From Candidatus Zipacnadia bacterium (GTDB lineage Bacteria; Armatimonadota; Zipacnadia; Zipacnadales; Zipacnadaceae), in contig JALGTD010000003.1 in the NCBI GenBank assembly GCA_029821515.1, positions 1-21,118 of the forward strand: a stretch of 21,118 nt of DNA, given 5' to 3'. Shown here piece by piece: positions 14,279 through 21,118 of the stretch. A program made the translations under genes and the position numbers. The stretch's first letter is position 1. Each line of letters begins with the position of its first letter. The notes under the pieces were generated by a model, which saw only the letters and a list, made by a program, of their open reading frames with translations, did not search any database and was not told where the DNA came from.

Positions 14279-16030
14279 ATGCTATTCGACAGTGCCATGA
14301 TAGCGAGAATCTGTGCTGACTTGCAGGCGACCTTGCCTGACTGTCGGGTCCGCCGGGTGGTAGCGACAGGCAAGTTAGAGGTGGCTGTGGAGACCAGTGC
14401 TCCGGGCGGAGCTCCCTGGCTGGTGCTGTGCGGAGATAGCGAATTTGGGCGCATTCATCTTGCCCAGGAAGCTCAGCCTCGCCCCGATATTCATTCCCCG
14501 TTGGCCGATGTGATGCGCCGATATTTATCGGGTGCGGTTATCCAGTCCCTGGAGCAGATCGATTTTGACCGCTTGTTGCGGATTGAATTCGTCAATGCTC
14601 AGCGACTGGGACCCGAGTCGAGATGCACTCTGGTTGCTGAGGCGATGGGGCGTCACAGTAATGTCCTGCTTCTGGATGAGGAGGGAATAATCCTGGAGTG
14701 CCTCAAGCACGTCCCTGCCGAAGTCAACCGCTATCGCCAGAGCTTGCCTGGTCTTGAATACGTACCTCCGCCGGATTTTGGCAAGAGGGACCCGTTCGCA
14801 GTCAGGCCTGCCGAATTCAGCCGGATTGCTGAGCAAGCTGACCCGAATCTGGATTTCACGGGATGGTTCCGCAGCAACTTCCAGGGGGGCAGCGATATTT
14901 TTGTTGCCGAACTGGCGGCACGTACCGGCATCACTGCTGATATGCAGTTGCTAGCGCTTAGCAAGGGATGGCCCGAGCGGCTCTCTGAGACCCTCAGGGA
15001 GCTTCACGAACTGATTAGCACTCCCGGCGAGGCGTACATCTGCCGTAAGGAGGGCACCAACACTTTATTCGCCTATCCCTTTGCCCCTCAGTCGCAGCCG
15101 GATATGGTCGCGACGCCAGTGCGCGACTTGAGCACCGCCATTGAGGAGATTTGCCACGAATTGCAGCAGGGTCGGAAGAGCCAGCAGTTACGCGAGCAGT
15201 TGCTGCGCGCCGTTGGCAAACAGCTTGATCACATCCTGACCCGCGCCCGCAAGCGCAAGGTGGCCCTCAAGTCGGTATCCGATGCTGATAAATACCGCAA
15301 ATGGGGGGAGCTTATCCTCGCCCACTTGCATGAAATTCCCTCTCACGCCAAAGAAATCACCGTGACCGACTATTACTCCGAGGACCAATCTGACATCACT
15401 ATAGAGCTGGATCCGGACCGCAGGCCCCAGCAGGTTGCCCAGTATTACTTCAAGCGCTACAAGCGCGCCCAACGTCTGTCTCAGCGCCTGCCGCGACTGC
15501 TTAAGGTTGACCGTATACAGCAGGACTACCTGGAGGGCCTGCTGCACCAAGTTGAAAATGCGGAGGGGTTGGCTGATCTACAGGAGTTGCGCCAGGAGGT
15601 GATTGACCAGGATATCCTGAAACCGCCCAGGCGCCCCCAGCCTCGCCCTGGCAAAAGGCGCCTGCCCCGCTATGAGAGTCAGGATGGGTACCTGGTGGTT
15701 TACGGCAAGACCGGACGGCAGAATGACGAGGTCGTCCGCCAGGCCAGCTCCGACGACATCTGGCTGCATGTGCAGCGAGGGCCAGGTGGGCACGTCATCA
15801 TCAAGACGGGTGGTCAGCCAGAGGATGTGCCGGAGAGCACAATTATTGAGGCTGCCGGGCATGCCGCCGCGCTCAGTCGCCAGACCCAGTCACCAAAGGT
15901 CGAAGTGGACTACACGCAGGTTAAGCATCTCAACAAGCCCACCGGCGGCCCACCAGGGTTTGTGTTCTATCGCAATTTCAAGACGGTGCGGGTGAGGCCC
16001 CAAAGAGCTGACGCGGCTGAAGCGGACTAG
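14279..16030 (+). CDS. rqcH: RqcH / NFACT-family ribosome quality-control protein
   Basis: A 583-residue protein that in characterised bacteria binds stalled 50S-peptidyl-tRNA complexes and directs C-terminal alanine tailing. The NFACT-N domain covers about residues 1-280 and contains Asp97-Arg98 (in EQIDFDRLLRIEF), the same positions as the DR pair reported to be essential for tailing in Bacillus RqcH, plus AEAMGRHSNVLLLD (124-137). A helical coiled-coil arm spans about 290-440. NFACT-R (DUF814) begins near 460 with DGYLVVYGKTGRQND and contains DDIWLHVQRGPGGHVIIK and VDYTQVKHLNKP. The length is normal. The ATG at 14279 follows TTGGAG (14268-14273) by 5 bases. Alternative family names are FbpA, fibronectin-binding protein and NEMF-like. 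Its TAG stop shares the palindrome CTAG with the stop of the convergent hydrolase gene. Confidence 0.93.
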   Translation: MLFDSAMIARICADLQATLPDCRVRRVVATGKLEVAVETSAPGGAPWLVLCGDSEFGRIHLAQEAQPRPDIHSPLADVMRRYLSGAVIQSLEQIDFDRLLRIEFVNAQRLGPESRCTLVAEAMGRHSNVLLLDEEGIILECLKHVPAEVNRYRQSLPGLEYVPPPDFGKRDPFAVRPAEFSRIAEQADPNLDFTGWFRSNFQGGSDIFVAELAARTGITADMQLLALSKGWPERLSETLRELHELISTPGEAYICRKEGTNTLFAYPFAPQSQPDMVATPVRDLSTAIEEICHELQQGRKSQQLREQLLRAVGKQLDHILTRARKRKVALKSVSDADKYRKWGELILAHLHEIPSHAKEITVTDYYSEDQSDITIELDPDRRPQQVAQYYFKRYKRAQRLSQRLPRLLKVDRIQQDYLEGLLHQVENAEGLADLQELRQEVIDQDILKPPRRPQPRPGKRRLPRYESQDGYLVVYGKTGRQNDEVVRQASSDDIWLHVQRGPGGHVIIKTGGQPEDVPESTIIEAAGHAAALSRQTQSPKVEVDYTQVKHLNKPTGGPPGFVFYRNFKTVRVRPQRADAAEAD

Positions 16031-16677
16031 TTGGCGGCCTCCAGCACAATTATCTGCGGCCCTTCTCCCAGCTCGTCGGCCCGGACGGTTACCTGCGAAG
16101 TGCCTGCCCTTTCCACGTTCTGCTTCCCAGCCAGGAATTCGTCCACCGGGGCAATAGGGAAATCAACCTTCGGAGTCTTGTAGTGCATAGGGATGACAAT
16201 TGAAGGCTGAAGCTGGTCAATTACCTGGGTGGCGCTCTGAGCGTCTATGGTAAAGTGCCCTCCGACCGGAATCAGCAGCACGTCCACATCACCAATTGAG
16301 CTTGCCTGCTCAGCGCTGAGTAGGTGCCCCAGATCGCCCAGGTGACAGACTCTGATGCCATCCACCGCAAAGCAGAAGATGCGATTGGGGCCGCGCTCAG
16401 CGCCCTGGGCGTTGTCGTGGTAGCTGCCAATCACCCGGAAGCTGATACCACTGACTTCGGTGTATTCGGTGACAACCACCGGATTACCCGGCACGCCGGC
16501 CACATAGTTGTGGTCGGCGTGGTCGTGGCTGACCGTGACGATATCAGCCTCGTCGGTGATCGGCCCGTAGCGCAGTGCACCATTGTATCCCCCCGACTCA
16601 TACGGGTCGGTAATGATCCGCACACCGTCCTCGCTAGTGATTAAGAAACTCGCATGGGCTAAGAACTTGATAGTCAT
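16027..16677 (-). CDS. Metallo-beta-lactamase-fold hydrolase (UPF0173/UlaG-like)
   Basis: A 216-residue cytoplasmic metal hydrolase. The two-metal site is complete: SHDHADHN gives His51, His53, Asp55 and His56; His87 sits in SYHDNA; Asp115 in HLGDLGH; His165 in IPMHYKT. The IKFLAHASFLI start and the PVGGHFTID block are typical of the small MBL group that includes UPF0173 and UlaG-like lactonases. The natural substrate is unknown. A strong AAGGGAGAG site lies upstream on the minus strand at about 16692-16684. The gene follows mdh by 48 bases on the same strand and is probably cotranscribed with it, but a metabolic link is not evident. Its stop codon overlaps the rqcH stop, so the two genes converge with no space for a terminator. 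Confidence 0.88.
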   Translation of the reverse strand: MTIKFLAHASFLITSEDGVRIITDPYESGGYNGALRYGPITDEADIVTVSHDHADHNYVAGVPGNPVVVTEYTEVSGISFRVIGSYHDNAQGAERGPNRIFCFAVDGIRVCHLGDLGHLLSAEQASSIGDVDVLLIPVGGHFTIDAQSATQVIDQLQPSIVIPMHYKTPKVDFPIAPVDEFLAGKQNVERAGTSQVTVRADELGEGPQIIVLEAAN

Positions 16678-16725
16678 AACATTCTCTCCCTTACTCAGAA
16701 ATATCCTGGCCGATGTCAGCCTGGG

Positions 16726-17658
16726 CTATGCCTCTTGCATCTCTTCCCACCGAATAACTGTCCGTCGGACATGCTCTGCCGAGTCGTGCAGTGCTGACAG
16801 TTCTTCTTCGGTCAGTTCAAGCTCGATTATCTCCTCTACGCCGCTCGCTCCCAGCTTGACTGGCACCCCCACAAAGACACCATCCAGACCGTATTCGCCC
16901 CGCAGTAGCACTGAAGCCGGCATCAGGCGCTTCTCATCGCGCACAATAGCGCCAACCATCTGAGCGACGCCGGCGGCCGGAGCATAGAAGGCCCCACCTG
17001 TCTTCAGATGCGAGACGATCTCCGTCCCGCCCTGGCGCGTCCGCTCCACTATCTCATCCAGCCGCGATGAGCTGATCAGTTCAGTTATCGCCATGCCACC
17101 AGCGGTGGCGTAGCGCGGCAGCGGCACCATTGAGTCACCGTGCCCGCCCAGAACCATAGCCTGGACGTCAGCCGGTGCGCAGCCCAGTTCCAGAGCGATG
17201 AACGCGCGAAACCGAACACTATCCAGCGCGCCGGCCATACCCATAATCCGCTCCCGGGGCACCCCCAATACCTGGTGGGCAATGTAAGTGGTCACGTCCA
17301 GCGGATTGGCGACCATAATATAGATGGCCTCGGGAGCAGTCTGCTTCAGTTCCGTCACTATCTGGGTGATGATTTTACCATTGGCAGCCAGCAGGTCATC
17401 GCGGGTCATCCCTGGCTTGCGGGGCAGACCGGCGGTAATCACCACTACATCAGACCCCTCTGCCAGGGTGTAATCTTCACCACCGACAATCCGCCGGCTG
17501 TGGCCGACCAGCGGCGCCGCCTGGGTCAGGTCCAGAGCCTTGCCGGCGGCCAGGCCCTCGGCTATATCAATGAGGGCGACGTCGGCGATATCGGCCTCGG
17601 CAATACGCTGAGCACAGGTTGCCCCGACATTTCCCGCTCCGACTATTGTAACTTTCAC
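16726..17658 (-). CDS. mdh: Malate dehydrogenase, lactate-dehydrogenase-like type
   Basis: A 310-residue NAD-dependent enzyme that interconverts malate and oxaloacetate in the TCA cycle. The Rossmann motif is GAGNVG (7-12) with Asp31 for NAD. The substrate loop GLPRKPGMTRDD carries Arg80, the malate-specific residue that is Gln in lactate dehydrogenases, and Arg86. Asn118 lies in VANPLDV, Arg149 in DSVRF, and the catalytic His173 in GGHGD with its Asp in NPLD. The length is normal for the MDH type 3 group. Translation starts at GTG 17658, chosen because GGGAGGA lies 8 bases upstream and the next residues KVTIVGAG are the family start. It leads a two-gene unit with the MBL hydrolase. An imperfect TATTAT -10 on this strand overlaps the divergent promoter at 17723-17728. 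Confidence 0.96.
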   Translation of the reverse strand: MKVTIVGAGNVGATCAQRIAEADIADVALIDIAEGLAAGKALDLTQAAPLVGHSRRIVGGEDYTLAEGSDVVVITAGLPRKPGMTRDDLLAANGKIITQIVTELKQTAPEAIYIMVANPLDVTTYIAHQVLGVPRERIMGMAGALDSVRFRAFIALELGCAPADVQAMVLGGHGDSMVPLPRYATAGGMAITELISSSRLDEIVERTRQGGTEIVSHLKTGGAFYAPAAGVAQMVGAIVRDEKRLMPASVLLRGEYGLDGVFVGVPVKLGASGVEEIIELELTEEELSALHDSAEHVRRTVIRWEEMQEA

Positions 17659-17719
17659 AGCAGTGTCCTCCCATCAGATAGAAGCTATGCAGATTTGAAT
17701 GGTATCAGTTGCGGCAGTC

Positions 17720-17728
17720 TGTTATAAT
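17720..17728 (+). promoter_or_regulatory. Extended -10 promoter for the HExxH membrane protein
   Basis: TG-T-TATAAT at 17720-17728 is an extended -10 element with a perfect hexamer. No good -35 is needed or seen. Initiation is expected at about 17734-17736, only 2-4 bases before the ATG at 17738. On the opposite strand the same bases read TATTAT, so the element may also serve mdh. Confidence 0.65.
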
Positions 17729-17737
17729 AGCGCTGAT

Positions 17738-18520
17738 ATGGATGCGACTGCCTTTGCCAAACAGACCGCCGTTGTTGTTGCTGAAGCAATTCTGCTCTAT
17801 ATGCTATCCCGGCTGATCTTTGTCTGGGTCTTACAGTCGGTGGCCAGCCGCAATCCTCGCGCCCGGGGCGGGCGGCTGGTGCAATTGCTGCGCCTGCCGG
17901 GCAACCTCATCCACGAACTTAGCCACGCTGCTGGCTACCTGCTCTTCGGTTATACGGTGCGCCGGATGGTCCCCTGCATCTTCGATCCGCGCGGGCGTGG
18001 CTCTTGCCAACCGGGACGGCCCTGGTCGCCGATAGCTCTGCCCTGGCTGGCAACGGGGCTGGCAGCCATTGCCCCGCTGCTGGTCGGCACGCTGGCCTTG
18101 CGCGGTGCAGCTAATATGCTCGCCATTGACCTGCACTTTGCAACGCTTGCCCACGCCGGCTTCGCTGATCTGCTGGTCAATAACATCTGGGCGAACTTGC
18201 AAGCTTTAGATTTCAATGCCTGGCAGACTTATCTCTTTCTTTACCTGGCCTTCAGTATCGGTTCGGAACTGGCGCCCAGCAGCACCGATGTCCGCCGCAG
18301 CATCCCGGCTCTGCTCAGTGTGGGGATTGGGCTGATAGCCGCATTTATCGTGCTACAGCGTCTTCCGGCGGATACCCCCATCTGTCAATTCTTCACCACG
18401 CATATGGACAGTGCCCTGGGCTGGCTACAGGCACTGCTTAACTTCGGTATTCTGACCGTAGCACTGGCCGCCGCCATCACGGCCATCCCGGCGCTGCTCA
18501 TTCGGGCCGTACGGCGGTAG
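17738..18520 (+). CDS. Multi-pass membrane protein with HExxH motif, M50-like
   Basis: A 260-residue integral membrane protein with about five hydrophobic segments: residues 10-34, 64-74, 100-125, 190-208 and 229-255. It carries a single HELSH at 59-63 in PGNLIHELSHAAGYLLFGY, where a site-2-protease-like zinc site would sit at a membrane helix. A distal Asp184 in ELAPSSTDVRRS could be the third ligand, as in M50 enzymes. The usual NPDG-type motif is not recognisable, so protease activity is plausible but unproven. The ATG at 17738 is chosen because the -10 box at 17723-17728 would place transcription within a few bases of it. The in-frame ATG at 17699 lies upstream of that promoter. There is no Shine-Dalgarno site, in keeping with a leaderless mRNA. 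Flanking mdh and icd genes are on the opposite strand. Confidence 0.65.
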   Translation: MDATAFAKQTAVVVAEAILLYMLSRLIFVWVLQSVASRNPRARGGRLVQLLRLPGNLIHELSHAAGYLLFGYTVRRMVPCIFDPRGRGSCQPGRPWSPIALPWLATGLAAIAPLLVGTLALRGAANMLAIDLHFATLAHAGFADLLVNNIWANLQALDFNAWQTYLFLYLAFSIGSELAPSSTDVRRSIPALLSVGIGLIAAFIVLQRLPADTPICQFFTTHMDSALGWLQALLNFGILTVALAAAITAIPALLIRAVRR

Positions 18521-18580
18521 CCCAGCTTGGTTAAAAGTGACCAGGTGATAGCAGTCAGGGCTACCTGCGCAATATGCTTG

Positions 18581-19669
18581 CTACCCTCGCTCCAGCTCAG
18601 CGATGATAGAGTCGGCCATCTCGCTGGTGCCGACTGCGGTCGGATCGTCGCGGGTCGGCTTCAGATCGTAGGTGACTTCCTCCCCTCGCTTGATAACAGT
18701 GGCCACCGCTGATTCCAGGCGGTCGGCGGCATCCTCTTCCTGCAAGTAGCGCAGCATCAAGACCGCCGAGAGTATGGTGGCGGTTGGATTCACCTTGTTC
18801 AGGCCCTTGTATTTGGGGGCACTGCCGTGAGTTGGTTCAAAGATGGCGATATCGTCACCAATATTAGCGCCCGGCGCAATGCCCAGTCCGCCGACCAGCC
18901 CGCTGACCAGATCACTTATGATATCTCCGTAGAGGTTAGGCAGAACCAGCACATCGTAAAGCTCAGGCTTCTGGACGAGCTGCATAGTCATATTGTCCAC
19001 GATGCGGTCTTCAAATTCAATGCCGTTGTCCGCATACTCCTGGGCGACCTCGCGGGCGGTCTCCAGGAACAGGCCATCAGTGTACTTCATAATATTGGCC
19101 TTGTGCACTGCGGTAATTTTGTGGCGGCCGTTGGCGAGGGCATATTCAAAGGCGAAGCGCACAATGCGGGCAGAGGCCTGCTGGGATATTGGCTTTATGC
19201 TGATGCCCGAGTCGGGACGGATCGCCTGGCCGGTCAGTTGTTGTATCTGCTCTATTATCTTCGCATTTTCATCGGTGCCGCTGGCGAACTCAATACCGGC
19301 ATAAAGATCCTCGGTATTCTCCCGCACAATTACTATGTTAACACCCGGATAGCGGGATTTCACGCCCTCATAGTACTTGCTGGGACGCAGGCAGGCGTAC
19401 AGGTCAAGCTGCTTGCGCATAGCTACATTTACGCTGCGGAAGCCGACACCGATCGGTGTAGTAATAGGCCCTTTGATAGCTACGCGATTTTTGCGAATTG
19501 ACTCCAGCACCGCCTCGGGCAGCGGCGTCCCATACTCTTCCATAATATCGGCGCCGGCTTGCTGCAGCTCCCACTGGATGGCCACGCCGGTAGCCTCCAC
19601 GCAGCGGCGCATCGCTTCAGTGACTTCCGGCCCGGTACCGTCCCCGGGGATAAATGTTACAGTGTGCAT
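18581..19669 (-). CDS. icd: Isocitrate dehydrogenase, decarboxylating
   Basis: A 362-residue beta-decarboxylating dehydrogenase that makes 2-oxoglutarate from isocitrate. Isocitrate rather than isopropylmalate is indicated by RSVNVAMRKQLDLYACLRP, holding Ser79, Asn81 and Arg85 in the positions of E. coli Ser113, Asn115 and Arg119. RENTEDLYAGIE and NLYGDIISDLVSGLVGG are typical, the latter with metal-binding Asp residues. Cofactor residues are mixed: HGSAPKYKG has Lys286-Tyr287, like NADP-type E. coli, but the C-terminal VTYDLKPTRDD lacks the Arg that completes the phosphate site. The general scaffold is that of short NAD-type and homoisocitrate-type enzymes. Preference cannot be settled. A strong GAGGAGG site lies 5-6 bases before the ATG. 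It is convergent with the HExxH membrane protein gene. Confidence 0.9.
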   Translation of the reverse strand: MHTVTFIPGDGTGPEVTEAMRRCVEATGVAIQWELQQAGADIMEEYGTPLPEAVLESIRKNRVAIKGPITTPIGVGFRSVNVAMRKQLDLYACLRPSKYYEGVKSRYPGVNIVIVRENTEDLYAGIEFASGTDENAKIIEQIQQLTGQAIRPDSGISIKPISQQASARIVRFAFEYALANGRHKITAVHKANIMKYTDGLFLETAREVAQEYADNGIEFEDRIVDNMTMQLVQKPELYDVLVLPNLYGDIISDLVSGLVGGLGIAPGANIGDDIAIFEPTHGSAPKYKGLNKVNPTATILSAVLMLRYLQEEDAADRLESAVATVIKRGEEVTYDLKPTRDDPTAVGTSEMADSIIAELERG

Positions 19670-19940
19670 TACTGCCTCCTCAAATCTTCACGCCAGGGCA
19701 GATTTTCCGTAAATGGCTGTGCAGACTGGATTGCGATTAGTCCTGCGTCTCCGATCCTTTCCTCGTAGGAGTCACCTTGACCTGCCCAGCTGGGCATCTG
19801 CTGAGAAGGTGTACACTCCGCAGAACGCCATTTATCTTGACATATCAGCACAAACCCAGTAGCCTATATGTGAAGTGTTATTGTACTTGACATCTTCACC
19901 TTCGGCGAGCTTGCTGGCAACTACAGGTGGTCATTATCTT
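19670..19940. other. Divergent intergenic region between icd and the methyltransferase gene
   Basis: This 271-base gap must hold control sites for both genes. TTGACA occurs on the plus strand at 19837-19842 and 19887-19892, but neither has a -10 box at 16-18 bases. No hairpin terminator or RNA gene was found. The icd ribosome site lies at its left end, and AGGTGG (19925-19930) for the methyltransferase gene at its right end. Confidence 0.5.
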
Positions 19941-20639
19941 ATGTCGCAGACCGTAACCACACCGGGAACTATGCCGGACACGGAGACCATCCGGGAGAAC
20001 AACGAGGCGGTTGACAGGCTGGTTGACGGGTTCGAGAGCCGGGTTGACCGCTTCCTGCGCCGTCATCGGGGGAAGCTGCATCTGTTAGCTTTTCTGTTAG
20101 CGGTTGCCTGGGCCACGCCGAATCTGGTAGCGATCCTGCTGGGACTGCCGCTGGTGATTGTAGGTTTGGGACTCCGGACATGGGCATCGGGCTATCTGGC
20201 GAAGAATACCAGCCTGTGTACCGCAGGTCCCTACGCATTCTGCCGGCATCCTATGTATCTGGCAAATCTTATAATCCTGGCGGGAGTTCTGGTGGCAGGC
20301 AATAATGTCTATATGACTGGCACGGGTGTAGTGTTAGCCATTGCGGTATACGCTTTCGCCATTCGCCGCGAAGAGGCTCTACTGGACTATCTGTTTGGGG
20401 AGGATTATGCTCGATACCGCCGCGGTACCTCTTGCTTGCTGCCTTGGTTCACCTCCGCCCACCCCCTGAATGCAGAGGAGCACTTCTCATGGGCGCTGGC
20501 CTGGTATAACGGAATTGGCGAGCAGACCGGGGGAGTTATGCTGCTGATCCTTCTCTTTGCTGTCAAAACTGTGCTGCTGGCACACTTCGGAATCAACTAT
20601 GCCGCAACTTACGGACTTTGGCTGCCACCGTTGGGCTAG
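19941..20639 (+). CDS. ICMT/PEMT-like membrane methyltransferase
   Basis: A 232-residue integral membrane protein of the isoprenylcysteine carboxyl methyltransferase-like group. Residues 1-45 are polar and charged with helical heptad-like Leu/Val spacing. Membrane helices follow at about 46-62, 64-80, 106-120 and 126-141, and another near 207-225. The family signature is complete: GPYAFCRHPMYLAN (97-109) and RREEALLDYLFGEDYARYR (142-160), which in relatives bind S-adenosylmethionine. The methyl acceptor is unknown; lipids or small hydrophobic molecules are plausible, and protein prenylcysteine is unlikely in bacteria. The ATG at 19941 follows AGGTGG (19925-19930) by 10 bases; the frame stays open to a GTG at 19875, but that N-terminus is not family-like. 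It is a single gene, divergent from icd and convergent with the aminotransferase. Confidence 0.75.
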   Translation: MSQTVTTPGTMPDTETIRENNEAVDRLVDGFESRVDRFLRRHRGKLHLLAFLLAVAWATPNLVAILLGLPLVIVGLGLRTWASGYLAKNTSLCTAGPYAFCRHPMYLANLIILAGVLVAGNNVYMTGTGVVLAIAVYAFAIRREEALLDYLFGEDYARYRRGTSCLLPWFTSAHPLNAEEHFSWALAWYNGIGEQTGGVMLLILLFAVKTVLLAHFGINYAATYGLWLPPLG

Positions 20640-20679
20640 ACAATAGCCGCCAGCCCAGCTCAGCTTTCGCACCAGTGGC

Positions 20680-21118
20680 TTAGATTTCCAGAGCTGTCTT
20701 GAGCCGCTGTAAGCCTCGCTTGATATCCTCAACTGAGCAGGCAAAGCTCAGACGCAAAAAGCCCTCTGCACCGAACGCTGAGCCGGGCACTGTGCTTATC
20801 AAGCCTTCCTCCAGCAGATATTCGGCCAGTTGCAGTGAGGTATCTATCTGCTGGCCACCCAGCTTGCGGCCCAGGTGAGCGGAGATGTCTGGGAAGAGGT
20901 AGAATGCAGCCGGGGGAGTGTTGCAAGCGATACCTTCAAGCTTGCGCAGGGCCTCTACAAAGAAGTCCCGGCGCTGTTCAAATTGATCCCGCATCCCGGC
21001 TACGCAGTCCTGGGGCCCGGTCAGAGCAGCCAAAGCGGCATATTGAGCAACAGAACAAGGATTATGTGTTTCCTGGCTCTGGATGCTCCCGGCCTTGCCC
21101 ACGAACTCCTTGGGGCCG
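20680..21118 (-). CDS. Class I/II pyridoxal-phosphate aminotransferase, C-terminal part
   Basis: The C-terminal 145 residues of an aminotransferase; the 5' part, with the PLP lysine, runs off the window edge. The visible part fits aspartate aminotransferase (class I, Ib-type): GPKEFVGKAGSIQSQETHNP, SVAQYAALAAL, the ending FRL-type motif GFLRLSFACS, where the Arg in LRLSFA binds the substrate alpha-carboxylate, and EDIKRGLQRL. The protein converts an amino acid and 2-oxoglutarate using PLP in the cytoplasm. The exact amino acid cannot be decided from this fragment. It converges on the methyltransferase gene 40 bases away. Confidence 0.87.
   Translation of the reverse strand, partial: GPKEFVGKAGSIQSQETHNPCSVAQYAALAALTGPQDCVAGMRDQFEQRRDFFVEALRKLEGIACNTPPAAFYLFPDISAHLGRKLGGQQIDTSLQLAEYLLEEGLISTVPGSAFGAEGFLRLSFACSVEDIKRGLQRLKTALEI

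Noticed and set aside
18542..18567. CAGGT/ACCTG repeat between the HExxH gene and icd as a terminator
   Set aside because: The stem is short and no T-run follows on either strand.
18827..19501. 224-codon open frame opposite icd
   Set aside because: Its length is explained by the codon pattern of icd on the other strand. It has no signal, domain or ribosome site.
19837..19892. Two TTGACA boxes upstream of the methyltransferase gene taken as promoters
   Set aside because: Neither has a -10 match at 16-18 bases, so no promoter is claimed.
1..21118. Search for CRISPR arrays, tRNA, rRNA, IS elements and phage genes
   Set aside because: No regularly spaced repeats, cloverleaf patterns, transposase motifs or inverted terminal repeats were seen by eye on either strand.

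Overview
The window is a gene-dense stretch of bacterial chromosome with about 20 protein genes, mostly housekeeping. I see no tRNA, rRNA, CRISPR array, insertion sequence or phage gene. The lineage cannot be fixed from the sequence alone. A PEP-CTERM surface protein, an Armatimonadota/Planctomycetota-style prepilin (GFTLIE start, AREKA and LKQIG motifs, H...WDSH end), a DUF5693-CsaB cell-wall pair and an RqcH-type NFACT protein together suggest a Gram-negative-like environmental phylum such as Armatimonadota (inference).

Layout. 1-1800: two exported or surface proteins, each with its own promoter: a PEP-CTERM protein (265-858, followed by a good hairpin terminator) and a type II/IV prepilin-like protein (1094-1789). 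1986-5809, plus strand: folC, an unrecognised secreted helical protein that appears to be an internal duplication, and pyrE, which overlaps it by 4 bases. 5873-8956, minus strand: a DUF5693 membrane protein followed by csaB, a cell-wall polysaccharide pyruvyl transferase. 9162-12990, plus strand: tmk, a UDP-glucuronate decarboxylase-like gene, holB and a GalE-like epimerase, tightly packed behind a near-consensus promoter. This cluster mixes replication genes with nucleotide-sugar genes.

13248-16030, plus strand: an SSB-like OB-fold protein behind a perfect -35/-10 pair and a 5'-terminal hairpin, a PaaI-type hotdog thioesterase, and the RqcH/NFACT protein of ribosome quality control. 16027-17658, minus strand: malate dehydrogenase, then a metallo-beta-lactamase-fold hydrolase whose stop codon interlocks with that of rqcH. 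17738-18520, plus strand: a multi-pass membrane protein with an HExxH motif, apparently expressed from a nearly leaderless mRNA. 18581-19669, minus strand: an isocitrate dehydrogenase with mixed cofactor determinants. 19941-20639, plus strand: an ICMT-like membrane methyltransferase. 20680 to the edge, minus strand: the C-terminal part of a class I aminotransferase.

How the genes fit together. Cell-surface construction is the main accessory theme: PEP-CTERM protein, prepilin, CsaB/DUF5693, UDP-xylose-type and UDP-galactose-type sugar synthesis, and the duplicated secreted protein. Core metabolism contributes folate polyglutamylation (folC), pyrimidines (pyrE, tmk) and the TCA cycle (mdh, icd). 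The least explained items are the duplicated secreted protein coupled to pyrE, the charged insert in HolB, the SSB-like protein without the usual acidic tip, and the HExxH membrane protein.
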